5,985 nucleotides of DNA from Lachnospiraceae bacterium UBA3332 (GCA_002361095.1 DERU01000218.1:2149-8133), one strand, 5' to 3'; numbered from the stretch's first letter, positions 1 through 5,881 are shown. Notes: a model not told the origin generated them from the sequence alone. Program-made: numbers and translations.

Positions 1-1366
1 AAACCCCCATGGAATACAGGGCCACCGTCATCTGCACCTGGTCCAGACCCATCGCAAACATAAATTCCCTGGCAAAACAAAATCCCTGCCAGCCGGTAAA
101 CAGATTGACCAAACATACTTTAGCCATTTCAAGCGTATCGCTGCGGAAAAAAATCCACAATATGCTTACCGTCAGAAAGGTGCATACCCTGCCAAACAGC
201 CGCCGGACTGGCACAAGCGGAAGCTTCCTCTCCCCCAGGCAGCGCTTCCTGACACGTTTATACAAGTCCTCCGCAATGCTTAACACGCCATGCAGCAGTC
301 CCCATGCCAGAAAAACCGGCGTGCCCCCATGCCATAGCCCGCTGACCAAAAATACCAAAAGCAGATTAAAATATTTTGCCAAAACGCCCTTTTTGTTTCC
401 GCCAAGCGGAATATACACATAATCCCGCAGCCAGCTGCTAAGGGATATATGCCATCTTTTCCAAAAATCGGAAATACCGAGGGCAAAATACGGCTGCCTG
501 AAATTTCGCTGCAGGGAAAACCCCATCAGTTCTGCGACCCCTGCGGCAATGCAGGAATAACTCGCAAAATCACAATACAGCTGTACCGCATAAAACAGCA
601 TCGCTGCCAACATGGTAAAACTGTTTCCGAATTCATACATGCCATAGAGATGGTCTACCAAAACCGCCGCCCTGTCCGCAATTACCATTTTGAGGAAAAA
701 ACCCCACGCAACAAAAATCAGTCCCTGCGCAAAACGGTCATAGTCCCATAATTTTCGTCTCTTTTTTTGCAATACCCAAGACAACTGGGGCAGAAAATGG
801 TCTCCCCGCTCAATCGGCCCGCTCAATATATTCGGAAAAAAGGTGACAAAAACCGCGTATTTGACAAAATCTTTCTCCGGAGGATATTTGCCGGCACGGA
901 CATCCAGCAAATATCCCCCCGCCTGCAGCGTGTAAAAGGAAATCCCGAGGGGCGCCACAAGCCCCATCCGCCCTGCCACATCCAAACGCACCACCGCAAT
1001 TCCCCTGCCAAGCGACGCATTCATCAGGCCTTCCCAAACCGGTAAATACCGGAATACCGCCAACAGCCCGAAGTTTAACGCCAGGCATCCCCAAAACAGG
1101 ACACCAGGCCAAATACTTCTTTTCTTCCCCGGTTCGGCCTGTCCTGCCCGCTGCCGCTTTTGCATACACGGTTCCAGCAGCAATGCCGTAGCCCATGTGC
1201 TGCAAACCGACAGCGCAACCCAAATACCTGCCAAAAGATCTGCCCATAAAAAGAAAAACAGATTCGCGCAAAGCAGCACCCATTTACGTAACTTTACAGG
1301 CGCTGCATAATAGACTGCCAGCACACACGGCAAAAATAATGCAAACGTTAACGACTGAAAACGCAA
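1..1366 (-). CDS. MBOAT family membrane O-acyltransferase (AlgI-like), C-terminus cut by window edge
   Basis: A multi-pass membrane protein of the MBOAT superfamily. The family moves acyl groups, often acetyl, onto extracellular polysaccharides or other envelope polymers. Seen in 455 readable codons: a hydrophobic N-terminus (residues 5-50), PLGISFYTLQ (139-148), FPNILSGPIERGDHFLPQ (177-194), DFASYSCIAAG (266-276), FWKRWHISLSSWLRDYVYIP (301-320) followed by LGGNKKG, and SGLWHGG (342-348) with the expected catalytic His346. The YIPLGGNKKG stretch resembles AlgI/PatA-type acyltransferases more than DltB. The start is TTG at 1366-1364, eight bases after a GGAGG; no better-placed ATG exists. The frame is open to base 1, so the last few dozen residues of a typical family member lie outside. 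AlgI-like genes are often followed by an SGNH/AlgJ-like partner, which would be to the left. A consensus promoter lies upstream. The acyl acceptor cannot be told from sequence. Confidence 0.93.
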   Translation of the reverse strand, partial: MRFQSLTFALFLPCVLAVYYAAPVKLRKWVLLCANLFFFLWADLLAGIWVALSVCSTWATALLLEPCMQKRQRAGQAEPGKKRSIWPGVLFWGCLALNFGLLAVFRYLPVWEGLMNASLGRGIAVVRLDVAGRMGLVAPLGISFYTLQAGGYLLDVRAGKYPPEKDFVKYAVFVTFFPNILSGPIERGDHFLPQLSWVLQKKRRKLWDYDRFAQGLIFVAWGFFLKMVIADRAAVLVDHLYGMYEFGNSFTMLAAMLFYAVQLYCDFASYSCIAAGVAELMGFSLQRNFRQPYFALGISDFWKRWHISLSSWLRDYVYIPLGGNKKGVLAKYFNLLLVFLVSGLWHGGTPVFLAWGLLHGVLSIAEDLYKRVRKRCLGERKLPLVPVRRLFGRVCTFLTVSILWIFFRSDTLEMAKVCLVNLFTGWQGFCFAREFMFAMGLDQVQMTVALYSMGV

Positions 1367-1374
1367 CTTTCTTT

Positions 1375-1379
1375 CCTCC
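1375..1379 (-). promoter_or_regulatory. Shine-Dalgarno site that fixes the TTG start of the MBOAT gene
   Basis: The minus strand reads GGAGG, then eight bases, then TTG. No ATG or GTG in this frame has a comparable ribosome binding site, so the rare TTG initiation codon is chosen. Confidence 0.8.
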
Positions 1380-1452
1380 GTCCGCAGAGCGCATTTTAAA
1401 CAAATATCTTTTGTCTCCAACCATCCTTTGTCCAAATGGCAAAGGCATTTTT

Positions 1453-1481
1453 ATTATAGGCGCTGCCCGGCTACAAGTCAA
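1453..1481 (-). promoter_or_regulatory. Sigma-A-type promoter of the MBOAT gene
   Basis: On the minus strand a TTGACT -35 box (1481-1476) and a perfect TATAAT -10 box (1458-1453) are separated by exactly 17 bases. Transcription should start near 1446, giving a leader of about 80 bases before the TTG start codon. The promoter indicates the MBOAT gene can be transcribed independently of the upstream polyproline gene. Confidence 0.82.
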
Positions 1482-1514
1482 CCGCTTACACGCGGCGCAT
1501 ATAAAAGTCAACAT

Positions 1515-1534
1515 CCCCGCTGCAAGCAACGGGG
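1515..1534 (-). terminator. Candidate terminator hairpin downstream of the polyproline gene
   Basis: Minus-strand RNA can form an eight-pair stem CCCCGUUG/CAGCGGGG closed by a CUUG tetraloop. One pair is U·G, which would be an A·C mismatch on the other strand, so the fold is better in minus-strand RNA. It is followed by GATGTTGACTTTTAT, only moderately U-rich. It lies about 145 bases after the stop codon of the polyproline gene and just before the MBOAT promoter. It could also be a leader or operator structure. Confidence 0.4.
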
Positions 1535-1677
1535 CATCCAATTTGCAGCACTGCAGAGCGCAATGCATCCAAAGGGCGCTATGGTATGTAACCCTCGCGG
1601 CAGTGAGCCAAATGTCTGCTCCGCAGCCGCTTGGCTCACTGCCTGCGGGAATCAATTTTTCAGGGCAGGACAGTTTT
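1535..1677. other. Gene-free 3' region of the polyproline gene
   Basis: No ORF here has a credible start site or recognisable protein. The stretch holds the long inverted repeat at 1599-1643 and otherwise nothing I can assign. Open frames on both strands across it have no ribosome binding site and run through the MBOAT promoter. Confidence 0.5.
1599..1643. repeat. 13-bp perfect inverted repeat with 19-base loop
   Basis: GGCAGTGAGCCAA (1599-1611) is the exact reverse complement of TTGGCTCACTGCC (1631-1643). The stem can extend outward with small bulges (CGCG against TGCGGG). The loop can form its own small CTGC/GCAG stem. There is no U-run directly after it on the minus strand, and an interrupted one on the plus strand (ATCAATTTTT). 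It lies in the 3' region of the polyproline gene. Its form fits a dispersed intergenic hairpin element of the REP type, but only one copy is visible here. Confidence 0.6.
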
Positions 1678-2121
1678 TCATCTGCCAAATCTGCAGCCCC
1701 CGCATTTGCTCCGCCATCCGGATTGTTCACAGGTATTACACCGGAACACACCCGAGGACCATAACGCCCAACGCAGCAGTTCCGGACAATTTAACGTAAT
1801 ACTGTTTGGCTGCTTATGACAAGGGGTGATCTTTTTACACCCGCCACCGGGCTTTGGCGGTCCGCAGGGCGGTTTTTCCGGGGGCGGGGACGGTGGTTTC
1901 GGCGGCGGGCAGGGCGGCTTTGGCGGCGGACACGGCGGCGCCGGCGGTGGGGACGGTGGCTTTGGCGGCGGGCAAGGTGGCTTTGGCGGCGGACACGGCG
2001 GCGGAGGAGGCGGGGACGGCGGCTTTGGCGGCGGACACGGGTGACATCCGCTTCCACATCCTCCGTTCATGCATCCGCTTTTCCCCATACTTTGTTTTGC
2101 CGTATTTCGAAAATAGAACAT
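1678..2121 (-). CDS. Cysteine-rich polyproline heptad-repeat protein, function unknown
   Basis: I do not recognise this 147-residue protein. Start ATG (2121) is supported by AAGGAG nine bases upstream. Visible parts: a short basic N-terminus with no signal peptide; a Cys/Gly cluster with C17, C22, C26 and C29; residues 29-85 made of eight heptads of form [C/S]PPP[K/P/A]PP (the last has an extra residue), in the order C,S,C,C,S,C,C,S; and a tail (86-147) with further cysteines ending in a CX2C-X8-CX2C knuckle (C128, C131, C140, C143). There are 16 cysteines in all, spread across the whole frame, which argues against a frameshift. Polyproline II rods with regularly placed Cys resemble extensin-like structural proteins by analogy only. 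Proline runs would need EF-P for translation. The lack of a secretion signal and a possible sigma-K-type promoter suggest, weakly, a spore coat or crust component. A metal-binding protein is an alternative. Confidence 0.75.
   Translation of the reverse strand: MFYFRNTAKQSMGKSGCMNGGCGSGCHPCPPPKPPSPPPPPPCPPPKPPCPPPKPPSPPPAPPCPPPKPPCPPPKPPSPPPEKPPCGPPKPGGGCKKITPCHKQPNSITLNCPELLRWALWSSGVFRCNTCEQSGWRSKCGGCRFGR
1871..2041. repeat. Tandem 63-bp/21-bp G-rich repeat encoding the polyproline heptads
   Basis: Two 63-base units (1895-1957 and 1958-2020) are flanked by a degenerate part-unit (1871-1894) and a final 21-base subunit (2021-2041). Each 63-mer is three 21-base subunits, i.e. three heptads. 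Subunits differ mainly at third positions. The G-rich plus strand has many GG and GGG tracts, so it could form quadruplex-like structures. Such arrays commonly change copy number by slippage or recombination. Confidence 0.85.
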
Positions 2122-2130
2122 TAGTCTTTT

Positions 2131-2136
2131 CTCCTT
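2131..2136 (-). promoter_or_regulatory. Shine-Dalgarno site of the polyproline gene
   Basis: AAGGAG sits nine bases before the ATG at 2121. This decides that the minus strand is the coding strand of the low-complexity region, because the glycine-rich reading on the plus strand has no such site. The SD overlaps by one base the stop codon (2138-2136) of the small upstream ORF, which would allow translational coupling if that ORF is real. Confidence 0.8.
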
Positions 2137-2255
2137 TATGGCAATCTGTTTTTTCCCATAAACGGGATATCCATAAGCACGACAGGGGTTTCCCTTTTAC
2201 GCTGTCTTACGGTTGCGATTCCCTTCGCATCCGGCAGCGGGCCATAGGCCGGCAT
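2136..2255 (-). CDS. Possible 39-residue small protein upstream of the polyproline gene
   Basis: An ATG at 2255 opens 39 codons ending in TAA at 2138-2136. The product has a proline-rich start (MPAYGPLPDA), a basic middle (RQRKR) and a hydrophobic end (VVLMDIPFMGK). It matches no family I know. For it: it fills the gap between promoter candidate and the next gene, and its stop overlaps the next SD. Against it: no recognisable SD precedes the ATG, and the start lies in a potential hairpin (CGGCAT...ATGCCG, 2250-2268). It may instead be a structured leader. Confidence 0.3.
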   Translation of the reverse strand: MPAYGPLPDAKGIATVRQRKRETPVVLMDIPFMGKNRLP

Positions 2256-2278
2256 AGGAACAATGCCGTCTTATATTC

Positions 2279-2306
2279 TATTTTATGCAGGAAAGCGCCT
2301 GCCGGT
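2279..2306 (-). promoter_or_regulatory. Candidate sigma-K-like promoter for the polyproline gene
   Basis: The minus strand has CATAAAATA (2287-2279), which fits the sporulation sigma-K -10 pattern CATAnnnTA, with an AC dinucleotide (2306-2305) 17 bases upstream as in the sigma-K -35. The -10 also resembles the sigma-E box, but an ATA-type -35 is missing. No sigma-A-like pair was found between the helicase terminator and the polyproline gene. Both boxes are short, so a chance match is quite possible. Confidence 0.3.
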
Positions 2307-2344
2307 TCCCGTCTCCTGCCTATGGGCATAATCCGCACAAGAAT

Positions 2345-2405
2345 AAAAAAACAGGCACGGATCCGGAAATCTGCCTTTTGATTCCGAAACCTTGTGCCTG
2401 TTTTT
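2345..2405 (-). terminator. Rho-independent terminator of the helicase gene
   Basis: The arms AAAAACAGGCAC (2347-2358) and GTGCCTGTTTTT (2394-2405) are perfect complements. The stem continues inward with small bulges (GGATCCGGAAATC against GATTCCGAAACC) to an eight-base loop. On the minus strand it ends in seven U. It begins about 70 bases after the helicase stop codon. The plus strand also ends in five U, so it may work in both directions. Confidence 0.9.
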
Positions 2406-2472
2406 GCCTGTAACCGTCGCTGCGCTTCCCTGGAGCGCGTCTGAAAATGCTCCGGGGAACGAAATTGCAGTT

Positions 2473-4083
2473 TTATGCATAATTCCTTTTTCTGTCCCTG
2501 CTGCCTCCCATACGGCCCGCAGTCCGCCTCTGTTCGCTTCTGCCCTCCGCATAGTGCTTTCTGTCATCCGAATTCCGGCGCGGCCTGTCTTCCCTAAAGC
2601 CGCCGAAACTGCGGTTCTTTTTGTCTGCCCTGCGGTTATCCCCGAAACGGTGGTCATGCTGTTTCGGTCTGCCGCCGTCCCGGAAGCTGCGGCCCTTTCT
2701 GCCGCTGTCCGACAAACCGCCCTGGCGGCCTTCCCTGTCTGACCTCCTGCGGCTGACAGGGGACTGCTCTTCAATATATTCTTCCTCGCCGGCATCGGTC
2801 TGGCTGCACAAAAACGCCGCCGCCAATTCCAATGCGCTGATTCCGCTTTCTTTCTCAAAACGTTCCACCGCGCGGATATAATCCGCCGTGTTAACTTCAT
2901 CCATCACCCGGCGCATCTGTGCAAGCACATTCTTTTCCTTCTGCAGGCAAACCTCCTCATAGGTAGGGAGCTTTTTTTCCTCCAAATGGGTCTTGCACAT
3001 TTTCTCGATCTCACGGATCTTATAATATTCCCGCACGTTTGCAAGGGTAAAGGACATCCCCTCCCGTCCGGCCCGTCCGGTTCTTCCGATGCGGTGCACA
3101 TAATACTCCGTGTCCTGCGGTACGTCGTAATTGATCACACCGTCCACATCACTGACGTCAATCCCCCGCGCCGCCACGTCCGTTGCGATCAGAATCTGCA
3201 GATTTCCGCTGCGGAAACGCTTCATTACCGTGTCCCTCTGCGCCTGACTCATGTCCCCGTGCAGTCCTTCCGCCGTGATCCCCCTGTCGCGCAAATGATC
3301 GGCAAGTTCATCCACCATACTCTTTGTGTTACAAAAAATCAGGCAGCGCTTCAGTTCATAATACTCGATCAGCCGCGCCGTAGCCGCTTCCTTGTCCGTC
3401 TTTTTAATATAGTAAAGATGCTGCTTGATGGCCTCTACCGTCAGTTCTTTCTTCACCACTTTTACAAGTACGGCATCCTTCTGAAACTGCTTGGTAATGC
3501 GCAAAATCGGCTCCGGCATCGTAGCGGAAAATAATGCCGTCTGGTGCTCACATGCGATTTCCCCCAAAATGGATTCCATATCTTCCCTAAATCCCATGTC
3601 CAGCATCTCGTCCGCCTCGTCAAGAACTACCATCTTTAAGTTATCCACCTTGATGGTATGCCTTCTCATATGATCCATTACACGGCCCGGAGTGCCTACA
3701 ATCACCTGTACACCGCCTTTTAGCGCCTTAATCTGCTTGCTGATATCCTGCCCGCCGTATACGGCCAGTACTCTCACACCGTGCATATAGCGGGAAAACC
3801 GGCGCAGTTCTTCCGCCGCCTGCATGGCAAGTTCCCGGGTGGGACATAAAATCATTCCCTGCAGCCCCCTGTCTTCCGGATCCACCCGCTGTAAAAGCGG
3901 AATTCCGAAAGCGGCCGTCTTACCGGTTCCTGTCTGTGCCTGTCCGATCACATCCCGTCCTTCCATCAAAACCGGAATGGCATCGGCCTGAATCGGCGTC
4001 ATATATTCAAACCCCATCTCCGTAACGGCTCTTAATATTCTCTCGTCAACGCCGGACTCCTCATACCTCATCATAGTCTCCAT
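2473..4083 (-). CDS. DEAD-box ATP-dependent RNA helicase (CshA/DeaD-like)
   Basis: A cytoplasmic helicase that unwinds short RNA duplexes using ATP; relatives act in ribosome assembly, mRNA turnover and cold adaptation. All motifs are intact: Q motif with F25 and Q32 (GFEYMTPIQ), motif I AQTGTGKT (49-56), Ia PTRELA (81-86), Ib TPGR (131-134), II DEAD (155-158), III SAT (186-188), IV LIFCNTK (248-254), V ATDVAARGID (300-309), VI HRIGRTGR (330-337). A helical segment (350-430) precedes a disordered tail (about 443-536) rich in Arg, Gly, Asp and Ser, typical of RNA-binding extensions. No DbpA-type RRM is evident, so CshA/CsdA-like is favoured. At 536 residues it is slightly longer than usual CshA. 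The first ATG is chosen because AGAGG lies seven bases before it. It has its own promoter, leader hairpin and terminator. Confidence 0.96.
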   Translation of the reverse strand: METMMRYEESGVDERILRAVTEMGFEYMTPIQADAIPVLMEGRDVIGQAQTGTGKTAAFGIPLLQRVDPEDRGLQGMILCPTRELAMQAAEELRRFSRYMHGVRVLAVYGGQDISKQIKALKGGVQVIVGTPGRVMDHMRRHTIKVDNLKMVVLDEADEMLDMGFREDMESILGEIACEHQTALFSATMPEPILRITKQFQKDAVLVKVVKKELTVEAIKQHLYYIKKTDKEAATARLIEYYELKRCLIFCNTKSMVDELADHLRDRGITAEGLHGDMSQAQRDTVMKRFRSGNLQILIATDVAARGIDVSDVDGVINYDVPQDTEYYVHRIGRTGRAGREGMSFTLANVREYYKIREIEKMCKTHLEEKKLPTYEEVCLQKEKNVLAQMRRVMDEVNTADYIRAVERFEKESGISALELAAAFLCSQTDAGEEEYIEEQSPVSRRRSDREGRQGGLSDSGRKGRSFRDGGRPKQHDHRFGDNRRADKKNRSFGGFREDRPRRNSDDRKHYAEGRSEQRRTAGRMGGSRDRKRNYA

Positions 4084-4098
4084 TCAAAATCCTCTTCT

Positions 4099-4123
4099 AT
4101 AACCGGCCTTCAAATCCGGTTAT
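4099..4123 (-). promoter_or_regulatory. Leader hairpin just ahead of the helicase SD
   Basis: ATAACCGG and CCGGTTAT form a perfect eight-pair stem with a nine-base loop. In the mRNA it ends three to four bases before the AGAGG ribosome binding site (4095-4091). It lacks a U-run, so it is not a terminator. A role in mRNA stability, temperature response or autoregulation by the helicase is inference. Confidence 0.55.
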
Positions 4124-4172
4124 CCTCTCCTGGTTTACCCATACGAAAACAATTTTTTTCCAAACTCTTTAG

Positions 4173-4201
4173 ACTATACACGACAAAGTACAGAAAGTCA
4201 A
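4173..4201 (-). promoter_or_regulatory. Sigma-A-type promoter of the helicase gene
   Basis: TTGACT (4201-4196) and TATAGT (4178-4173) are 17 bases apart on the minus strand, each one base from consensus. The predicted start near 4166 gives a leader of about 80 bases that contains the hairpin at 4123-4099. Confidence 0.8.
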
Positions 4202-4230
4202 CCATATGTCTTCAAATTTTTTAATGAATA

Positions 4231-4260
4231 GTAACAGTTCAGACAGGTCTGAACCGTTAC
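4231..4260 (-). terminator. Hairpin at the 3' end of the GH43 gene, likely terminator or 3' stabiliser
   Basis: Fourteen-position arms GTAACGGTTCAGAC and GTCTGAACTGTTAC (minus strand) pair fully if one G·U is allowed; the plus strand would have an A·C mismatch instead, which points to function in minus-strand RNA. The GH43 stop codon (4259-4257) is inside the 5' arm. The following bases TATTCATT are a poor U-tract, so termination may be incomplete. Confidence 0.6.
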
Positions 4261-5837
4261 ACAAAATCCCGGCTGTCCCCGGGAAAATCCGCAGAAAATT
4301 CAAAATCGCAAAAATCCGCGTATCCGCCGTCCTCACATTCGTCGTTATAGGAAAAGATGCCCACCCGGCTTCCCACAAACAAGGACATGGAATAGAACAG
4401 GGAACGCTCCTCTCCCAGCCTGTTCCAAACCGCGCCGTCCGTACTATAATAAAACGCCGCTGTCTCCTTCCCGCTTTTCCAGCTGTCAAACGTAAAAACA
4501 ATTTTCAGCCACACCCGGTCTTCCTCCAGCAAAACCGTCTGTTCTTCCTTTTGGTACCACTCCTCCAACGCTTCCATCCGGCCTGTGCCCGCCACCGCAA
4601 GGGGCGCGCGTTCCCCTTCCCGGCTAAGCAGCACGACAGAGCGCACGCCGTTTTGCTGACGGACGCCGATCTGCGCATATTTTTCTTCGATTGCACACAG
4701 CCCCGCATAATCCCCGTCCCGCATTCCGCCGCATTCCAGACAAACCCAAAACGCACTGTAAGGAGCGACCGTCCGCTGGGTAAGAGTGTTTCTTGCCGCC
4801 AACAGTTCTTTTGCCTGATGTCTGTTTTCCAAACGCAAAAATCCGGGACGCTTTGTAAAAGACCAGGCGCTTTCATCCGGCAAATGGTTCCACTGCCATA
4901 CCTTTTCCAATTCGTTTTGTGTATGGCAGAAACTGTCTCCCTGCGTCAAAGGACGCGTCGGACTTTCCGGCAAATCCGTTTCAAAGGTTTCCGGCACCTT
5001 CCCGCCGTCTCCCAAAACCGGCCAGCCCTCCCGCCAGCATACGGGCATCAAAAACGGCACTCTCCCCAACGCGCCGCTGTCCTGGAACATGAACGCATAC
5101 CAGTTTCCCGCCGCATCGTCAAATATCGGCCCTTGGGCAATTCCCCTGCCGGGAATCCACATATCGTCTTCCAGAAGGATTTTTCTCTCAAAGGGCCCTT
5201 CCAATGACCGTGCGCGGTAACAAACCTCCCGGCGGATTCCTTCCCCATCCGGCCATTCGATGAACAATAAATAAATCCAGCCGTCCTTTACATAAGCCCG
5301 GCAGCCTTCGCATCGCAGACGCATTCCTTCTGCGGGCGTATGCAGCAGCAGCCTGTCGGAACCTTCCACCACACCGGAAAAATCCTCCTTCCACTCCACG
5401 ATCCGGATTTCCCCGTTGCCGTACACCAAATACACATGGTTTTCCCAGCATAAAAAAGACATATCGTGAAAAACATCCCCGATCTCCACCCTGTCCCAAT
5501 CGCTCTTTTCAATATCGTCGGTGGAAAACAGATAGGTTTTTTTCATATCATGGCAGACAAAACACGCATAAAATCTGCCGTTATGCCGCATCAGGCTGGT
5601 CGCCCACTGCCCCTTGGCGTATGCATGCCGGCCGTTTCTGAGACCATAAATATCATTATCGGCAATGCTTCGGCAAATGTAAGAAACAATTTCCCAGTGA
5701 ACCAAATCCTTTGACTTTAAAATCGGCGCCGCAGGCATATAAAACATGGTAGTGGAAACCATATAAAAATCATTGCCTGCCCGAATAATATCAGGATCCG
5801 GCATATCCGCCCGAAATAATGGATTACAAATCTTCAT
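4257..5837 (-). CDS. Glycoside hydrolase family 43, beta-xylosidase / alpha-L-arabinofuranosidase type
   Basis: A 526-residue, apparently cytoplasmic glycosidase (no signal peptide) that would cut xylose or arabinose from imported plant-derived oligosaccharides. The five-bladed propeller domain covers about residues 4-300. The GH43 triad is visible: base D14 (MPDPDI), pKa-modulating D125 (HDMSF) and acid E177 (CEGCRAY). GIAQGPIFDDAAGNWYAF (232-249) and GRVPFLMPVCW (258-268) with GWPVLG are typical of subfamily 12-like enzymes. A C-terminal concanavalin-like domain (about 318-516) begins with PDESAWSFTKRPGFLRL (320-336) and holds ARNTLTQRT (348-356) and GDYAGLCA (375-382). The start ATG (5837) follows AGGAGG by six bases. 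It has its own promoter and no transporter or regulator within the window. Xylosidase versus arabinofuranosidase activity cannot be settled from sequence. Confidence 0.94.
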   Translation of the reverse strand: MKICNPLFRADMPDPDIIRAGNDFYMVSTTMFYMPAAPILKSKDLVHWEIVSYICRSIADNDIYGLRNGRHAYAKGQWATSLMRHNGRFYACFVCHDMKKTYLFSTDDIEKSDWDRVEIGDVFHDMSFLCWENHVYLVYGNGEIRIVEWKEDFSGVVEGSDRLLLHTPAEGMRLRCEGCRAYVKDGWIYLLFIEWPDGEGIRREVCYRARSLEGPFERKILLEDDMWIPGRGIAQGPIFDDAAGNWYAFMFQDSGALGRVPFLMPVCWREGWPVLGDGGKVPETFETDLPESPTRPLTQGDSFCHTQNELEKVWQWNHLPDESAWSFTKRPGFLRLENRHQAKELLAARNTLTQRTVAPYSAFWVCLECGGMRDGDYAGLCAIEEKYAQIGVRQQNGVRSVVLLSREGERAPLAVAGTGRMEALEEWYQKEEQTVLLEEDRVWLKIVFTFDSWKSGKETAAFYYSTDGAVWNRLGEERSLFYSMSLFVGSRVGIFSYNDECEDGGYADFCDFEFSADFPGDSRDFV

Positions 5838-5843
5838 TACAAA

Positions 5844-5867
5844 CCTCCTGCAGGACTTTGCCGTCCT
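5844..5867 (-). promoter_or_regulatory. SD and adjacent small hairpin in the GH43 leader
   Basis: AGGAGG (5849-5844) lies six bases before the ATG. Directly upstream, AGGAC and GTCCT (5867-5863 and 5856-5852) can form a five-pair hairpin with a six-base loop. The palindrome CCTGCAGG (5854-5847) overlaps the SD, so an alternative pairing could cover it. The short stems make regulation uncertain; the SD itself is clear. Confidence 0.55.
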
Positions 5868-5881
5868 TAATTATATTCTGT

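Noticed and set aside
810..1283. Minus-strand ORF of 157 residues
   Set aside because: It is an out-of-frame shadow of the MBOAT gene, whose own frame carries the family motifs.
1284..1751. Minus-strand ORF of 155 residues between the polyproline and MBOAT genes
   Set aside because: It starts inside the polyproline gene at a GTG without an SD, crosses two hairpins and the MBOAT promoter, and ends inside the MBOAT gene in another frame.
1195..1764. Plus-strand ORF of 189 residues
   Set aside because: No SD or recognisable domain; it runs antisense through the MBOAT start, its promoter and both hairpins.
1871..2041. CRISPR-like array
   Set aside because: The 21- and 63-base units are directly adjacent with no unique spacers, and they encode protein heptads.
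1826..2044. Plus-strand glycine-rich ORF (GGFGGG repeats, 72 residues)
   Set aside because: It starts at GTG with the purine-rich bases directly against it and no properly spaced SD, and it is the antisense reading of the proline repeat whose own strand has a strong SD and Cys-rich flanks.
2473..2900. Arg/Ala-rich ORFs on both strands over the helicase tail
   Set aside because: These are shadows of the Arg/Gly-rich C-terminal extension, which is continuous with the intact helicase frame.
4206..5207. Plus-strand ORF of 333 residues
   Set aside because: It lies antisense to the GH43 gene, shows no domain or SD, and the minus strand has intact catalytic motifs throughout.
5870..5875. Second TATAAT as the main GH43 -10 box
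   Set aside because: It has neither a TGn extension nor a -35-like hexamer at the right distance; the upstream TGGTATAAT is better.
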